Assembly: GCF_026151205.1 (NCBI RefSeq)
Contig: NC_087077.1
Coordinates: 18,700,975-18,764,974, forward strand
Reading direction: 5' to 3'
DNA: 64,000 bases
Origin: Bolinopsis microptera
Lineage: Eukaryota > Ctenophora > Tentaculata > Lobata > Bolinopsidae
A program made the position numbers and the translations under genes. The notes below the pieces were generated by a model. It saw only the letters and a list, made by a program, of their open reading frames with translations, had not been told where the DNA came from and made no database searches. Shown here in pieces: positions 1-15,200 of this stretch (its first letter is position 1; the number at the start of each line of letters is the position of its first letter).

Positions 1-147
1 CAGTAATTTTCTGAATTGATCATTCTTATTTTGCCATAAGTAGCTGAAATTAAGCTAACAAATTGTATATTAAAGCTAAAGTTTTGATAGATTACACTCT
101 TATAGGCTACATGATAGTTCAAAGTTTACGCAGAATTACAAAGAAAC

Positions 148-878
148 GCAGCTCAGAAACTATTAGTATTGCTCTAGTATTGGATAGAAATGTTAACAAG
201 GGGCAGCTCAGAAACTATTAGTATTGCTCTAGTATTGGATAGAAATGTTAACAAGGGGCAGCTCAGAAACTATTAGTATTGCTCTAGTATTGGATAGAAA
301 TGTTAACAAGGGGCTGCTCAGAAACTATTAGTATTGCTCTAGTATTGGATAGAAATGTTAACAAGGGGCAGCTCAGAAACTATTAGTATTGCTCTAGTAT
401 TGGATAGAAATGTTAACAAGGGGCAGCTCAGAAACTATTAGTATTGCTCTAGTATTGGATAGAAATGTTAACAAGGGGCAGCTCAGAAACTATTAGTATT
501 GCTCTAGTATTGGATAGAAATGTTAACAAGGGGCAGCTCAGAAACTATTAGTATTGCTCTAGTATTGGATAGAAATGTTAACAAGGGGCTGCTCAGAAAC
601 TATTAGTATTGCTCTAGTATTGGATAGAAATGTTAACAAGGGGCTGCTCAGAAACTATTAGTATTGCTCTAGTATTGGATAGAAATGTTAACAAGGGGCT
701 GCTCAGAAACTATTAGTATTGCTCTAGTATTGGATAGAAATGTTAACAAGGGGCTGCTCAGAAACTATTAGTATTGCTCTAGTATTGGATAGAAATGTTA
801 ACAAGGGGCAGCTCAGAAACTATTAGTATTGCTCTAGTATTGGATAGAAATGTTAACAAGGGGCTGCTCTGGAATAAT
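148..878. repeat. 55-bp satellite array, about 13 copies
   Basis: A tandem repeat with an exact 55-bp period. The word GCTCAGAAAC recurs at 151, 206, 261 and so on to 811, and a truncated copy starts at 866. Copies are almost identical. The only variation I see is one A/T position just before GCTC, so the array is young or strongly homogenised. The period is not a multiple of three and no reading frame stays open, so it is not coding. Confidence 0.95.
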
Positions 879-1388
879 CTTATTTCTCTATATTCAGCCC
901 CCTACACCCAACACGGACTAACGACAAACTCGCATACAACTATGTCACATACACGGTTACAGTGATACACAGTGTCACATGCATTGGTACACACTCTTGG
1001 TACACTAATGTCACTGATATAATATTTTGAGCTTAAACTGTGAAACATCGTTATCCCAACGACAACCGACGACAGATCGTATATATATTCTAAAACAATA
1101 TCCTGGGGTTCGAAGAAAAACGTCAAGGACGCTGAACGACGCGACGGATAATGAAACAACACATAACTACTATGTATCATATTATAAAACATCGTTATTC
1201 GTTTACGTATAATATCATAAGCCACTAAGCCACAAGGTTGTGCGCTCCCTTTAAGGACTTACAAAGGTTAACTGCAATGGTCGCTAAATTTCACTTATAC
1301 GGATATCACAAATAACTGATGCAGCTCATCCGGGAAATTAGCTATTTTCTCATTAGGTATGCGCATAAAAAACCGTTTAAGAATTACG
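879..1388. other. Unique AT-rich spacer, no gene seen
   Basis: Sequence between the satellite and the pentanucleotide array. Short open frames occur on both strands but have no recognisable motif or splice context. I see no supported gene here. Confidence 0.6.
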
Positions 1389-1513
1389 CTTATCTTATCT
1401 TATCTTATCTTATCTTATCTTATCTTATCTTATCTTATCTTATCTTATCTTATCTTATCTTATCTTATCTTATCTTATCTTATCTTATCTTATCTTATCT
1501 TATCTTATCTTAT
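1389..1513. repeat. (CTTAT)n microsatellite, 25 units
   Basis: About 125 bp of uninterrupted CTTAT pentanucleotide. The open frames that read through it as LILSY repeats are by-products of the repeat. Confidence 0.97.
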
Positions 1514-3552
1514 GTCAAAAAGCGGTAGACTTATCATCTACAGGAAATAAGCGAGCAAAAAGCTTTAAAAAATATCAGATAGAGGTGCACTTAAAATGTT
1601 TACACTTAAAAATAGATAACCAACGCAATATAACTATAAGATGTCCGTAATAGATAACCTCGCTCTATGGATCTAGATGCTTACGTCAGAGAGAAAAGAT
1701 ACTTCTCATGCATTTATATGCATTAAGGCAATGGAATGTGCATTAAATTTTATTTTAAATATAAAGTAGTGATGAGTAAGGCATGACGTGAGACTAGATA
1801 GTAATGGAAAAAGTAAAGCTTAGCAAAGTGGACGATTATTTCATGTACTACTAATAAAACAAAATCGATAAACCGAAATTCGTTAAAGGCGATGCATTGC
1901 ACGAACCATAAAAACCGCTAACTATCAAACAGAGGTTACGATCATCTGATATGACAAGCTGTGGTAACTGTGGTGTACGTTCTATCAATCTTTAATTTAA
2001 TAAGAGTATCGTAGATAGATACCATGTACACAACAATCTACACATATGTGGGATCTGTGTCACTGATCACGTTCACTGAGCATTAAGATAGATATGCAGC
2101 ATAATTATTCGGTAATAAACCCATCCTAATTCTCATAATTAGAAATGGGGACTGGGCAATGAAATACTGCTCAAGTTTCACATTGCAGGAATCTCTTGCA
2201 GTTGCAGAACTACCTCGATTACACGGACCTCCGGGATTACATTTTTCACACAAACCTACATAAACTACCATCTTCCTTTACCTATTAATGCTTTATTATT
2301 GGTACTGGCCGTTACATGTATAAACTTACAATAAGAAGTTAGCCAAATTCCGGATTTTTTGAGACAAGCGACGAATACAAGAGGGTGACTATAACAGAAA
2401 GAGGGTGACTTTAACAGAAACTGTTACATTTAGCTAGATCACCTGGATCTTGAAGCTGACAGTAAGCTCACCTTACCAGACGGAGGATTATGAGAACTGC
2501 AGAGTTTTAGAGTTACCATGTTAACATACCATGCAGCAGTAGTAGCTAGTAAGCTAGCTTTCTGTATGGGGTAGCTTTGCTAAGTGCGTCGTCAGGGTCT
2601 TTAGTTTTATCACAGAACCTACATGAGCTGCAGTGAGCTGCAGTAGTGCACAAACCAGCTGATCGTTATGAAAGACAAGACTTCTCCAACCCGGTAAAGT
2701 AGAGATGCAAGAGCAAAAGCTTAAAACCATATTAATTAAGGAGAACACTTCATTAGTTTAAAATATGCTCGCTGTATGAAGACTTTAAGCAAGGACTAAA
2801 TGGTTATTTACCTATGCTAACTTGCAAAAGAGATATCAAATTTCTTTGAGAAAGCCGACAATCATTAAGTGGGGGGGGGGGGGGGGGTAGCAACAACCTC
2901 CCTGATATTGCAGAACATTTACCAATGAGCTGTGCAGTAATAATCAGAATATCATATCAAGAATGGAACTGCTTCTACCCCCTCACTTAACGACCATAAC
3001 TGCGTCACGAGTTCACGACCGTCTTAAAACTATACCATGGCAAAGAAAAATGATGACACTGCCCATGTGAGAGTCGATAACGTAAATTAGAAATGTTCAA
3101 GTTGTCAAGATGAAAGCCCCCCTCTTTTTGCCGGAGCTTTAACACAAAGACTTTGAGTCAGCTCTGCGAAATATCACCGACTATTTCATTTTATCAAACT
3201 ATTGATTTGGGTAACAAAGGTGAGACGTGAACAAAGTTTTGGTAATATTGAACTATAGTAAAGCAGTTAAAGTGCCGCATATTAGTAGCCTTTTACAATA
3301 AATTCGTGGGTGGGCCCAATAACGCTTGATTGGTCTCGAACATGTAAAATAACTTTGCGGCGGAGAAAAACTCTGCGAAGTTAGATAACCATTCCAATCA
3401 AAATTAAGTCGTGAAATATGGTGACTTGAAAGTTGACCAAGTTAGGTCAAGTTTGAGACCTGAAACAAATCTGGGTAACTCTTTATTCGTTAACCAAGAA
3501 ACTTAGAATCTGGCTATCATTTAGCGTAGAGGATCACGTGTTCAATCTAACG
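1514..3552. other. Non-coding spacer with one G homopolymer
   Basis: No gene recognised. A run of 17 G residues lies at 2871-2887. The rest is AT-rich unique sequence with only short chance frames. Confidence 0.5.
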
Positions 3553-3591
3553 AATTAGGGTAATTAGGGTAATTAGGGTAATTAGGGTAAT
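3553..3591. repeat. Interstitial telomere-like 9-bp repeat
   Basis: Four direct copies of a 9-bp unit, ATTAGGGTA (equivalently TTAGGGTAA). It contains the TTAGGG core of metazoan telomeres with three extra bases per unit. Confidence 0.8.
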
Positions 3592-5092
3592 ATGTCTGAG
3601 TCTGTAGTTATTAACATGCTAATAACAGTTGCTATAGCAAAATAAATCTGCCTGTCCACAAGCCATCTAAGGTAACAGTCTGGCACTGAAATACCAAACA
3701 AGTAACTATAGTACCAAAGCTTCAAGCTAGTCTAGCACTAAAAAGTAACTATTATAGTACGAATATTAAATATTGCAAGCCAAGACTACAAGTCGTAAAA
3801 TGTAACAAACAGTCTAGTACTAAAAAGTAAATGTAATACAATTACGGACACTTCAAGCCAAGACCGCCGGCTAGCCGGCATTCCATTACACTAGGCTTGA
3901 CAATTCTATCAAAACAGCGCGAACCAATTAACTGGCATTGTTCCCTCATTTTACTGATTGTAACACAAGAGATTCTCTTGAGTTACAATGAAGAGAGACA
4001 TGGAACGCCAACTTGAGGCGTGCTTTTAGCACCGGGTTTTTCCTTTTAGCACCGGGTATTTGCTTGGCACCAGCACGGCACTGTGATGAACTACTGCCAC
4101 ATACGCAACACAACTCCCGAACAGATGGCGAAATTGGTTATAACAATGTGTATATTGACATATAATAACAGTGTATAAGATGTATAAGATGGAGCTACTT
4201 AGAGAACTATCTTTAGAGAGTAGTGCTACTTAGAGAACTATCTTTAGAGAGTAGTGCAATGTGCACATGAGTGAATATCCTGAATATGTGATTTGAATAC
4301 TATCTTTAGAGAGTAGTGCAATGTGCATGAGTGAATATCCTGAATATGTGATTTGAATGCTCTACAGAAAGCTAATAATGGAGCAATATTCATAGTGCAA
4401 TCCGATTAGAGTTGTGTACAGAGCGGAGGACCATGGTACAATGGACATAAAGCAAGTACGGATCTGGAGTTCTCAACAACTTGCTGTAAACTGATAACTT
4501 TATTATTATAGCCACGCGCACTTCTTTATCCAATTTAGCACGACTATTATAAAACAGAACTGTCTGCAAGTATTCCTTTGACACCGGATGTAAACTCTCA
4601 CAGGGTTACTACTTTTATTAGAAGTCACTAACAAGATGGTATCGTTTTCATTTTCTCTTCTTCATATCACAAAATTTGTCACTTGGGATGAGTATCAGAA
4701 AAGGGCTGGGAAATTGCCAGACAGGTTTGTGCGATATATAATTTTCACCAACAAAATAACGTTGAAAGTGCAACATCGGTACTTCAAGGTATTGGTTAAC
4801 AAATGGAGAAATCTGTGTATGCCGTAGTAATTTTAAATGAAAACCGCACCGAAATTAAATTACATGATTAAGGATTTAAATCATATCAAATTATGATAAA
4901 TGCATTCACATAATATGCCGATAGGGTGGTTTAGTGTTTCCTCCTCCACATTTAATTAATATATCAAAAACGAACACGACAGATGCCTCGACAACATGGG
5001 TACATTGCAATTATAAATCCCAACGGACGGGCAAAACACATAAAATTTAGTGAGTATCAGGAGACTGTATAGATATTGTATACACTATACAT
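3592..5092. other. Non-coding spacer with local duplications
   Basis: No gene recognised. A 14-bp perfect palindrome, GCCGGCTAGCCGGC, lies at 3866-3879. A 33-bp tandem duplication (CTACTTAGAGAACT...) lies at about 4193-4258, overlapping a roughly 60-bp imperfect duplication at 4240-4362. Confidence 0.5.
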
Positions 5093-5182
5093 TGATTGTA
5101 TAGATAAGATTGTATAGATAAGATTGTATAGATAAGATTGTATAGATAAGATTGTATAGATAAGATTGTATAGATAAGATCT
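5093..5182. repeat. 14-bp minisatellite (ATTGTATAGATAAG)n
   Basis: About six head-to-tail copies of a 14-bp unit. The minus-strand frame that crosses it reads as a short repeated hydrophobic peptide and is not a gene. Confidence 0.9.
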
Positions 5183-7194
5183 GGAGTTGTGTAAGAATGG
5201 AAATGTCAGGATGAACATATTCATTAAATTTGACAACATAATGCACTGGGGTATTGCAAGAAGATGCCAGAATTGACAGCCAAATTCCATGCAGGAAAGC
5301 AAATTCCGATCAAATAAGCTGAACCAAATACCAGACAGATTGTGAAACAATATGAGAATGTAGGCAGGTGGGTTGGGTGCAATCATTGGAGGAGAATCAG
5401 CACGTCAGTGAGATCTGGCTTTGGGTTGGCTGGATAACGATACGTCAGGTTCTGTTGACATAACTTTTTAGAGGAGAGAAAGACAAAGAAACCAACTAGT
5501 GAAATACTATATTCCCGTTGATTATGTTGATTATGTAACACAGAAAGATATGAGCTGTTGCAAGATCAGATCTACATTATCAACACAGTTGACATTCTCA
5601 GGCTTGCTCAACTTTCTCTCAAAGTCTCAACTGTAGTAAAAGAGGCAGACAATGGACATCTATTTTTCACTATTTGCTTATTTCTTAGACGGAAGACGGA
5701 AGACCCTTAGATCGCTGAAAACAATACGACGGATCAGAGTAATGATTACTAAAGTTGTACAGAGCTGATACGACAATCGAAAAATTACATCATCATATGA
5801 ACTCCGTCAGGAGATATTAAACAGAAATCAAAGAAATTTCCTAATTTGACCTTTATACAGTAAACCACAATCTCTAGCTGTCAACTGCTGTTGATTGGGG
5901 AGGATGTAGAATCAAGGAAGCCTTTGAGGACTGGGAAAACCTCGCTTAAACCAAACTGTCAGTATCACTCTGCAAAACTCATAAATATTTTGGGCAATTT
6001 ACAAGCAACACATACAGTTCTCATGGTTAGTTAAGCTTTGAAAAGATGATCTAAAACTGTAAAAACTAAAAATTCAAACAGAACAAAATACTATTAGTGT
6101 GTAGGCAATCTACTTAGAACGGGAAAAAAAACACCCTAATTTGAAAACAATCTTGTATGCTAGCAAATTTCTCATTTTTCAGTGCAACGGGAGCACCAGG
6201 GAGCGGTAGTTTAAAATAAATCAACTGTCAAGCAGTGAGACTTTGAGAGCGCTCATAATCAATCACTACACAACCAACCACCTAACACGTGGGCAACTGT
6301 AATAACACGTGGGCGCATCACGTGGTATGACTCTTACATCACGTGGGTATCACGTGACGTCGTCACACACGAATGACGATAGAACGATAGATTAAATAAC
6401 AGAGCTTCTCCGTCACAGTCTAATTTATTTTCAATTTCATTCCACCTCACGGGGTAACGGTATGGCGTGTCACGTGATTCTTTGAACAGAAAGAAAATTA
6501 AAGAATTTAATATAAGGCACTGCTTTGTTCAAGAATAAAGGGTTGGAAAGGAAGAAAGGAGTAAGGAGGGTTCGAATTTATTTAATAGATACTTTGATAC
6601 GAGCTCGAATGGACTCTTTCATAGTTTTACAGATGCGCCTGAGGATCCCGAAATTAAAAGAAAACAGCTGATAGAAAAACAGGAAATATAGGTTTTGGTG
6701 GACCCGGGACACGCAGGGGGTCGATATGCTCCGCAGAATTCTTCTCGCCCCTTATATCCTCATTCCTGTATAAAAAAAGAATATTACAAAGGAGCAACAT
6801 GGAAGAATTTAGCATCCCTAACAATCTTTGGACAATTAAGTTAAGGAACAGAAATCATTAAAATGGAAATAGGCAATACAATAAACAATACAATAGATCA
6901 TGCCGACCATGCAGTCTCTTTTCCTTAGTCCTCAAAGAAAACTCAGACCGATCAACCGAGCAAACAACAACTATTGGATATACTTCTGCTTACTCTACTT
7001 GTTCTCATCACAATTATAATGACACTCAAACGACCGTCAAAGCACCCAAGTGGATACTAAAATGATTGTTGGTCAAGAAATGGTGGCTGTTACTGTTGAT
7101 GATCCCCTAATGATCTAAGAACGCTGTATCCGTATATAATGCTTGAATTTCAAACCTGAAGCTGAGGATCGCCCAAAGTAAAGTTTGCAAGAAT
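5183..7194. other. Non-coding spacer with a CACGTG cluster
   Basis: No gene recognised. Between about 6280 and 6480 there are at least five CACGTG hexamers, several as ATCACGTG or TCACGTGA. This is the densest cluster outside the minisatellites. Confidence 0.5.
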
Positions 7195-7351
7195 GTAGCA
7201 AGGTATGTGCAAGGTTGCAAGGTATGTGCAGGATATAGAGTAACTAGGTTGCAAGGTATGTGCAAGGTAGCAAGGTATGTGCAGGATATAGAGTAACTAG
7301 GTTGCAAGGTATGTGCAAGGTAGCAAGGTATGTGCAGGATATAGAGTAACT
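7195..7351. repeat. 53-bp tandem repeat, about 3 copies
   Basis: The word GGATATAGAGTAACTA recurs at 7231, 7284 and 7337, which gives a 53-bp period. Each unit contains smaller GCAAGGTATGTGC sub-repeats. The open frames across it are by-products. Confidence 0.9.
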
Positions 7352-8903
7352 ATCATTAACACTGACACAGACTTAACAGGTACCACGAATAAGTATCCAA
7401 AGCTTGCGTTAATGAAACACACTGTGTTACAGAAATCAGCTTTGTGACGTGGTCCGTTTTTTCGAATTTGACGTAAGAGAAAAAAACGAACGGGTTGCAA
7501 TAATAACTAATAAAATAGTCATGGCGACAGTACGGAAACTGTGAAGCAGTGCCATGACAACGTCAACTTGCGTGGAGCAGCAGTGTAATTACACACTATT
7601 ATATAATAATATACACATACTACCTGACGCTATCAATCTAATTTACAGTGTATATTAATATATGATATATACAGGCGCAATTTGGCAACGGCACTACTAA
7701 ATGTGAACACTATCGAATAAATCCGACTAAATTACCACTGCACTGAATGATGCGGTGTGGTAATGTATATTTGTCTGCTTCTGACGACGAGAGAGTTGGG
7801 TGGAGATCTCACCAGAGTGTATTGTAGTGAAAATTATAATGGTGAGTTCATAATATATCGACAAATAGGTACAAATAAGGTACAAATCTGGTACAATGCC
7901 AACCGGCTATTAACTGATTAATAGCCGGTTAAAAGCCGGTTAATGGCTGGTTGGCATTGTACTTATTTGCTCTATATCCTAGATGTAGTCCTATACTACT
8001 ACGTTTAATGCAAAATGAAACGACGGGTTAAGGTCAAGCAATTGTTTCGATCATATACGAACCATGATCTCTTCAGTGACTTTCCGATAGAGCACTGTCA
8101 GCAAACGACGCCCCCCAAGTATAATCTTACAAATATAACACTAGGCTAACATAATATCATATTATAATATATAATAATATCATATTATAGTGTAATGTGT
8201 AAGAACTAATAGTAATCTTATATAATAAAGCAGTAGGAGGGTAAGATTATATATATCAAGTGAATTGCTGCACCCAACAGGTGCTTTACAGACCACAACA
8301 ATAACAGTTACCTAAGGCACTGCATCAATAGTGTTCTCCACACAACTTGCACTACAAGGCGATGAAGGAAATACTGTTCACAGCACCAGTAATAATAAAA
8401 TTTACAGCTTCCTCTCGACACGCAGTTAAGTTATTATTATTACTAAAAGCTGATTTTATGCATCATATTTTTGTTTATTTCCTTGGCCTGCCTTTGTTGT
8501 TGAATTAGTCGCATATTAATATTATCATTCAGTTCGCCATGACTCATGTTTCTGAGTGCCGTGAAACTATCTGATAAACACGTACGACAGAGTAATCATC
8601 TTGATAAATGACTTATTGTATGAGTGCCGATACAATGCTCTGTATCGATTGATTACTTTACCATTTCGTGCTTATGAATAATTAATAGATGAATATTTTA
8701 ATATCTTAATTCTTTAAAACAAACACGATCAACCCAGCCTATACAGTAAACTATTTAACTAGTTATAGTTATAACTATATGCTCATGTCTAGGCAACTTA
8801 ATAAACTATGTCATGAATGCGTTTTGCAGAATTCGTTTGTGAGAGGGTTTATGATTTACGCCCACAAGAACATTTAAAGTACGTCAAATAATTATAGTAA
8901 CTA
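7352..8903. other. Non-coding spacer holding one hairpin element
   Basis: No gene recognised. Apart from the inverted repeat at 7866-7972 the stretch is AT-rich unique sequence with TATAATA-type low complexity near 8150-8230. Confidence 0.5.
7866..7972. mobile_element. Short inverted-repeat (MITE-like) element
   Basis: Arms at about 7891-7914 and 7938-7961 are reverse complements over 24 bases with two mismatches (GTACAATGCCAACC... against ...GGTTGGCATTGTAC). Weaker complementarity extends outward through CAAATAAG / CTTATTTG. There is no coding capacity. I could not settle a target-site duplication, so the superfamily is unknown. Confidence 0.55.
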
Positions 8904-10161
8904 TACTACTACTACTACTACTATGTCGGAGCTAAGTCCGATCTACGCCAGAAAACCCCCTCCATATATCCCTGTCCCGCATCAGGGTTCGCAGTTCCTC
9001 TTTAGAGTTTGTCCCAACTTCCTTCAGTAACATAGACAAGTAGCTTTGTCTTGGTCGGCCTTGCTGTGCTCTACCGTGCGTAGGTTCCCATAAGACTAAA
9101 TCACTGGCAAGTAGCTCAGGATGTCGGATGCAGTGTCCCGCCATTTTTAATCTCCTGCTTCGTAACTTGTTTGACAGCCTTGGGAGGCTACCATACAAAG
9201 TTATATTGCTGACCTTGTCCTTCCATGAGATACCCAGCACCATACGCAACATCTTTGTGTATGTCCCGTCCAAACTTTTCTCTTGAGCCTTTGTCAGTGT
9301 CCAGGTTTCTGATCCGTAGAGCAGTACTGATTCACAAGCCGCTATGAACAATCTAATCTTTAGGCTCTTTGAGAGTTTGGATTTCCAGATATCCTTCAGT
9401 CTATGTAGGGCACCCCACGCTTTTCCCTTTCTAACCCTTATCTCCCTATCTGTGCTCTTAATCCAGGAGCCTAAGTAGATGAAATCATCTACATTTTCTA
9501 TGGCTTCCCCGGATCGACTTTGTAGGTCGCTAGATCGATCCTCCATATTCAGTGTCATGACCTTGGTCTTGCCTTCGTTTATGTGTAGTCCCACGCTTGC
9601 TGCCGCCGATTCTACTCTGAGCAGGAACTCGTTAGCCTTGTCCATGTCCTCAGATATAAGTGCTATATCATCTGCAAAGTCCACATCGGTGATGATCTTG
9701 GGCCCCACTCTTCTGCTTTTTCTACGTTCGAGGGTGAGTCCAAGTCGCTCCGCATCATCGCCTATGGCTTGCCTCATACAGTAGTCGATAACTATTGCAA
9801 AGAGGTAAGGTGCTAAGGTATCACCCTGTAACACACCTGCAAGTATCTCGAACAATTCAGTTTCTCCGTCTGGAGTTAGGACTTTGGCCATTGTCTTCTC
9901 GTACATGAGCCGTATAAGCTGCACGATTTTGACTGGAATGCCGTAAGCTTCTAGAATCTTTAGCATTTTCCCACGATGTACACTGTCGAAAGCCTTCTTA
10001 AAGTCTATAAATGTCAGAACAGCTGGCAGTTTCCGACTCTTGACACCCTCTATAAGACGTCTCAGTACCAATATCTGTTGAGTTGTTGACCTTCCTGGTC
10101 TGAATCCATTCTGGTTTCTACGCAGAATTGTCTCGATTTCTGGCTTCAACCGGTAGCTTCA
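8904..10161 (-). mobile_element. 5'-truncated RTE-like LINE
   Basis: The 3' part of a non-LTR retrotransposon. It ends within 10 bases of the ORF stop in an (AGT)n tail (8904-8923 on the plus strand). A very short 3' UTR plus a trinucleotide tail is typical of RTE-clade elements. The upstream end stops just beyond codon 1 of the surviving frame, with a stop codon at 10159-10161. The endonuclease and N-terminal reverse transcriptase are therefore missing, as expected from incomplete target-primed reverse transcription. Confidence 0.85.
8932..10158 (-). pseudogene. LINE reverse transcriptase, C-terminal part (RTE-like)
   Basis: An open frame of about 405 residues covers most of a non-LTR reverse transcriptase and its C-terminal tail. 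Visible motifs in order are GFRPGRS (about residue 15), FIDFKKAFDSV (about 47, first catalytic Asp), GVLQGDTLAPYLF (about 105) and DFADDIAL (about 157, catalytic Asp pair). A conserved thumb and tail follow, with YLGSWI, LLYGSETWTL and a GHCIRHP segment. The frame has no internal stop, so the insertion is fairly recent. Sequence upstream reads SYR before a stop, and no ATG is required by homology, so this is a truncated fragment of a larger ORF2. It would have copied element RNA into DNA at a nicked target; without the endonuclease this copy cannot act alone. The RTE assignment rests on the GVLQGDTLAP motif, the short 3' UTR and the tail. Confidence 0.9.
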
Positions 10162-12206
<2,045 letters not shown>

Positions 12207-12268
12207 GTATTGTGGGGGGGGGGGGGATCATGTTATTTTTTAAAACATGATCCCCCCCCCGTATTGTG
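12207..12268. mobile_element. Tiny fold-back element with 8-bp direct repeats
   Basis: A 46-bp hairpin (12215-12260) has arms of poly-G plus ATCATGTT and the complementary AACATGAT plus poly-C. It is flanked on both sides by the same 8 bases, GTATTGTG (12207-12214 and 12261-12268). An 8-bp duplication is what hAT-type transposases leave. The element is far too small to code for anything. Confidence 0.55.
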
Positions 12269-15200
12269 ACCACGTACTATAAATGTTACAAAAAATAAAG
12301 AACGGAGTAAAAAACGCCACTATCTTACTTCAGAGACTTGATTAATAAACCACCTAGATTATGCTCGAGGGTAAAACACGATTAAAAGTAAAGGAAGTTA
12401 TTAATGAGCGGAAGCTGCTTAAAAATATGAATATAAATAACGTTTGCAGTGTTGTCGTTTTATTTACTTAACAATAAGACCAGTTCATCTCATTAAGCAT
12501 TTGATACACTAAATAACGAGATAATCTGCGCAGTAAATTTTAATCTTCATACTGGTGAAGTAGTGGGGATGTGAATTACCAACAAGCTTCCAGCATTGAC
12601 CGTTCAAATTATAAACCCTATAAATCACGAGCAAGGGTAACCACATCAGCAGACATGACGACCTCAAAAATACTCAAGAAGTCTAACTTAACTAAGTCTA
12701 ACCACTTATTCATGTTATGATATGCCTGATTCAATACATGTAGCGTACTAAGGAAAGAAAGAAGATAGCATCGCGTATTATAGAATGTATTTAAAAAAAG
12801 TACATTTCATATTATATACAGCGAGTGATTAGAAATAATGTACGGCCTCATTAGAGAAATTGGTAGCGCGTGTAGGATGAAGAAGCATGTCAGGGTGTGT
12901 GAAGGAAGTGGTCTGTATAGTGTATATAATAATGATAATAACCCAATAAATATACACTAATTCCCGGTAATGTTCCGGAAATGGGTTTAGTGTCAAATTA
13001 AAAGATAAACTCAAAAAATTAAAAGATAAACAGAAAAATCCTCAATCTACACTCGCCAAACATTAATATGTGATGTAAATTGCGAAAGCAGATATTAAAT
13101 GCAGAATGGTACAAACGGGGGCATCAAAAGCTCTTTAGGGACTAACTCCATGTTGGACTAATGGGATACAAAGATGCTAACTAGAATGAAACGGAAATAA
13201 ACTATATGCCAGCAAGTCGTTTTTATTAAAAATAGACGCTTTGGCTTGAATTTACAAATCGCATCATCATTAAAAATGGAGACGGTCGGTGGTTCCGCAT
13301 TGGACGGCATCCCTCAACAAAAGCTCGAGAAAAATAGCAGACTTCAACCAGAAGACAATCCCTGCGAAACTACTCCCGGATTCTTTTCTCTGGGTGTGGA
13401 CACAGTTATATATAGACTATATATATTATATAGAGCATACGAACAATAAGCAGCCATTAAATGCATGTCAGTATACATTACATTAGGTATAAGAAATCCC
13501 ACAGTCCGGTCAGCTGCGGTGGAAGAAATGGAATAATGAGCTTGATAGTCGGGATTCGGGAAATAAATCGATTAAACAAACCGTCAGTTATGTGATTTTG
13601 TAATTTTCGGCACATTCCTGGACAGTTTCGACCTGTCCAGCAATCCTGGACTTTGGCTGCTGTCAGTAAAATAGCTGATTTGGAAGTTTTAGGAGTTGGA
13701 ATAAAACTTTCGTTACAGTACCAGTTTCTTTTCATCGTGAAACTTTGAGTTTGAAGATCTAAACCTCAGGCTGTATACTCAATCATGAAATGTAATGAGG
13801 CAGTTAATTGAGAGAAGTAAATACGAAATTGAAACCGCCTCAGACTAGTCTAATTAAAATTTAAAACAGGAAATAACACATTACACATACACTGTCTCTG
13901 AAAAACAAAACAGAAAACAGGGGAATAGAATTAGAAAGGCACATGTTACGATCGCGTGATGCAAAAAGAAATACCACTGAGGCAAAACAACAATTTAAAC
14001 AGGCAGCGTTTTCAACACTATCCAGTGCTATTCGATTACGTAATCCTAGGTGTGTATAATATACCTGTAACATCTCTGCTGCAGCTGAATTATACTGTGT
14101 GATTATGCGGTTTTCCTGTGAGTGCACGATTCTCAAATTTCTACAGTAAAACAGCGAGAAAAGTGAACATTGAGTACATGCTAGATTTATTTCAATATAA
14201 GGCATGGTCTGTGGAATGTGTGCACAGTGGTGGAATGTAGACTGTACTAGTATACTGTATAGGGACTGTAAGCTGTGGTAAAGGACGGGAGGACAGGTCC
14301 TGTAAGTGACGCAGCTTTACTTGATCTACAGGAGGAACCTGCCCGGCTAATCAATTATCGGATGTCTACTGGTTTATATAGAGTCTAACATTATAACACG
14401 CTACTTTATAAGACGCTGGATTATATAATAATAACACGATAACACAGGTAAGTGTTAAGCCTTGAAACAATGTTGCCTAAAAGCTGCCTCAGAAGTTCCG
14501 TCAAGAGCCCGAATTGGTCAGTTAAACGAGTTTCACAGGAAATACAGTGTAAACAAACGTCCCCCCGAAAAGTCAGTACAGTCAAGAAATGCAAACCTAC
14601 CCCAACAAGTGCAGAAAATGTGTTAAAGAATTCTTTTATTCACTTTTCCGGAAAAGGGCGAACAAGGTGACAGTGTCTCTGATGCGAATAGTTGGAACGT
14701 ATTATGCATGCCAGTAATCTGGACAAAGCATGCCAGGGATTCCTAAGGATGGAAACTGGGAAGTTTAACTAAAGATGGGACATAGCTACACAATTCAGAC
14801 TGAACGAATGGTCACTTGATCACTCGGGCACTTGCTTTTTGGGAGTCATTATTTCGCAATTCATGAAGCAGGTATGATTATACCGGATACGGTGCTTTTG
14901 GCAAAAAGTCAAAAACTGTGATTTTCTCACGGCTCAAGCATATCAGGCTCATTTGGCACTCTATTTTAGAGACCTACCTCAGTGCTAGAGGACGACATTA
15001 ACAGGTACAATAACTACAGATGAAGACGGACTGACCTAGATGAACCTAAATATATATGAACGCTCCTTCATCAAATATAGTTCTGACTTAACTCTCAATG
15101 TTCCCACGTTCTGGACGCAGAGTGAGTGACACTTAACTTTGAGCGGTGAATGAACTCTACTGCAGTAGCAAAATTCCAAGAAGCTCTACGATTGGACAAT

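Noticed and set aside
148..878. CRISPR-like array
   Set aside because: The 55-bp units are contiguous with no unique spacers. This is a plain tandem satellite in a eukaryotic genome.
1319..1550. LILSY-repeat membrane-like peptides
   Set aside because: Translations of the (CTTAT)n array.
13478..13735. 85-residue minus-strand frame
   Set aside because: No motif and no consistent splice sites.
14445..14670. Perfect CAG/GTAAGT donor followed by a Lys/Ser-rich frame
   Set aside because: No acceptor or coding exon could be tied to the donor, and the frame starts inside what would be the intron.
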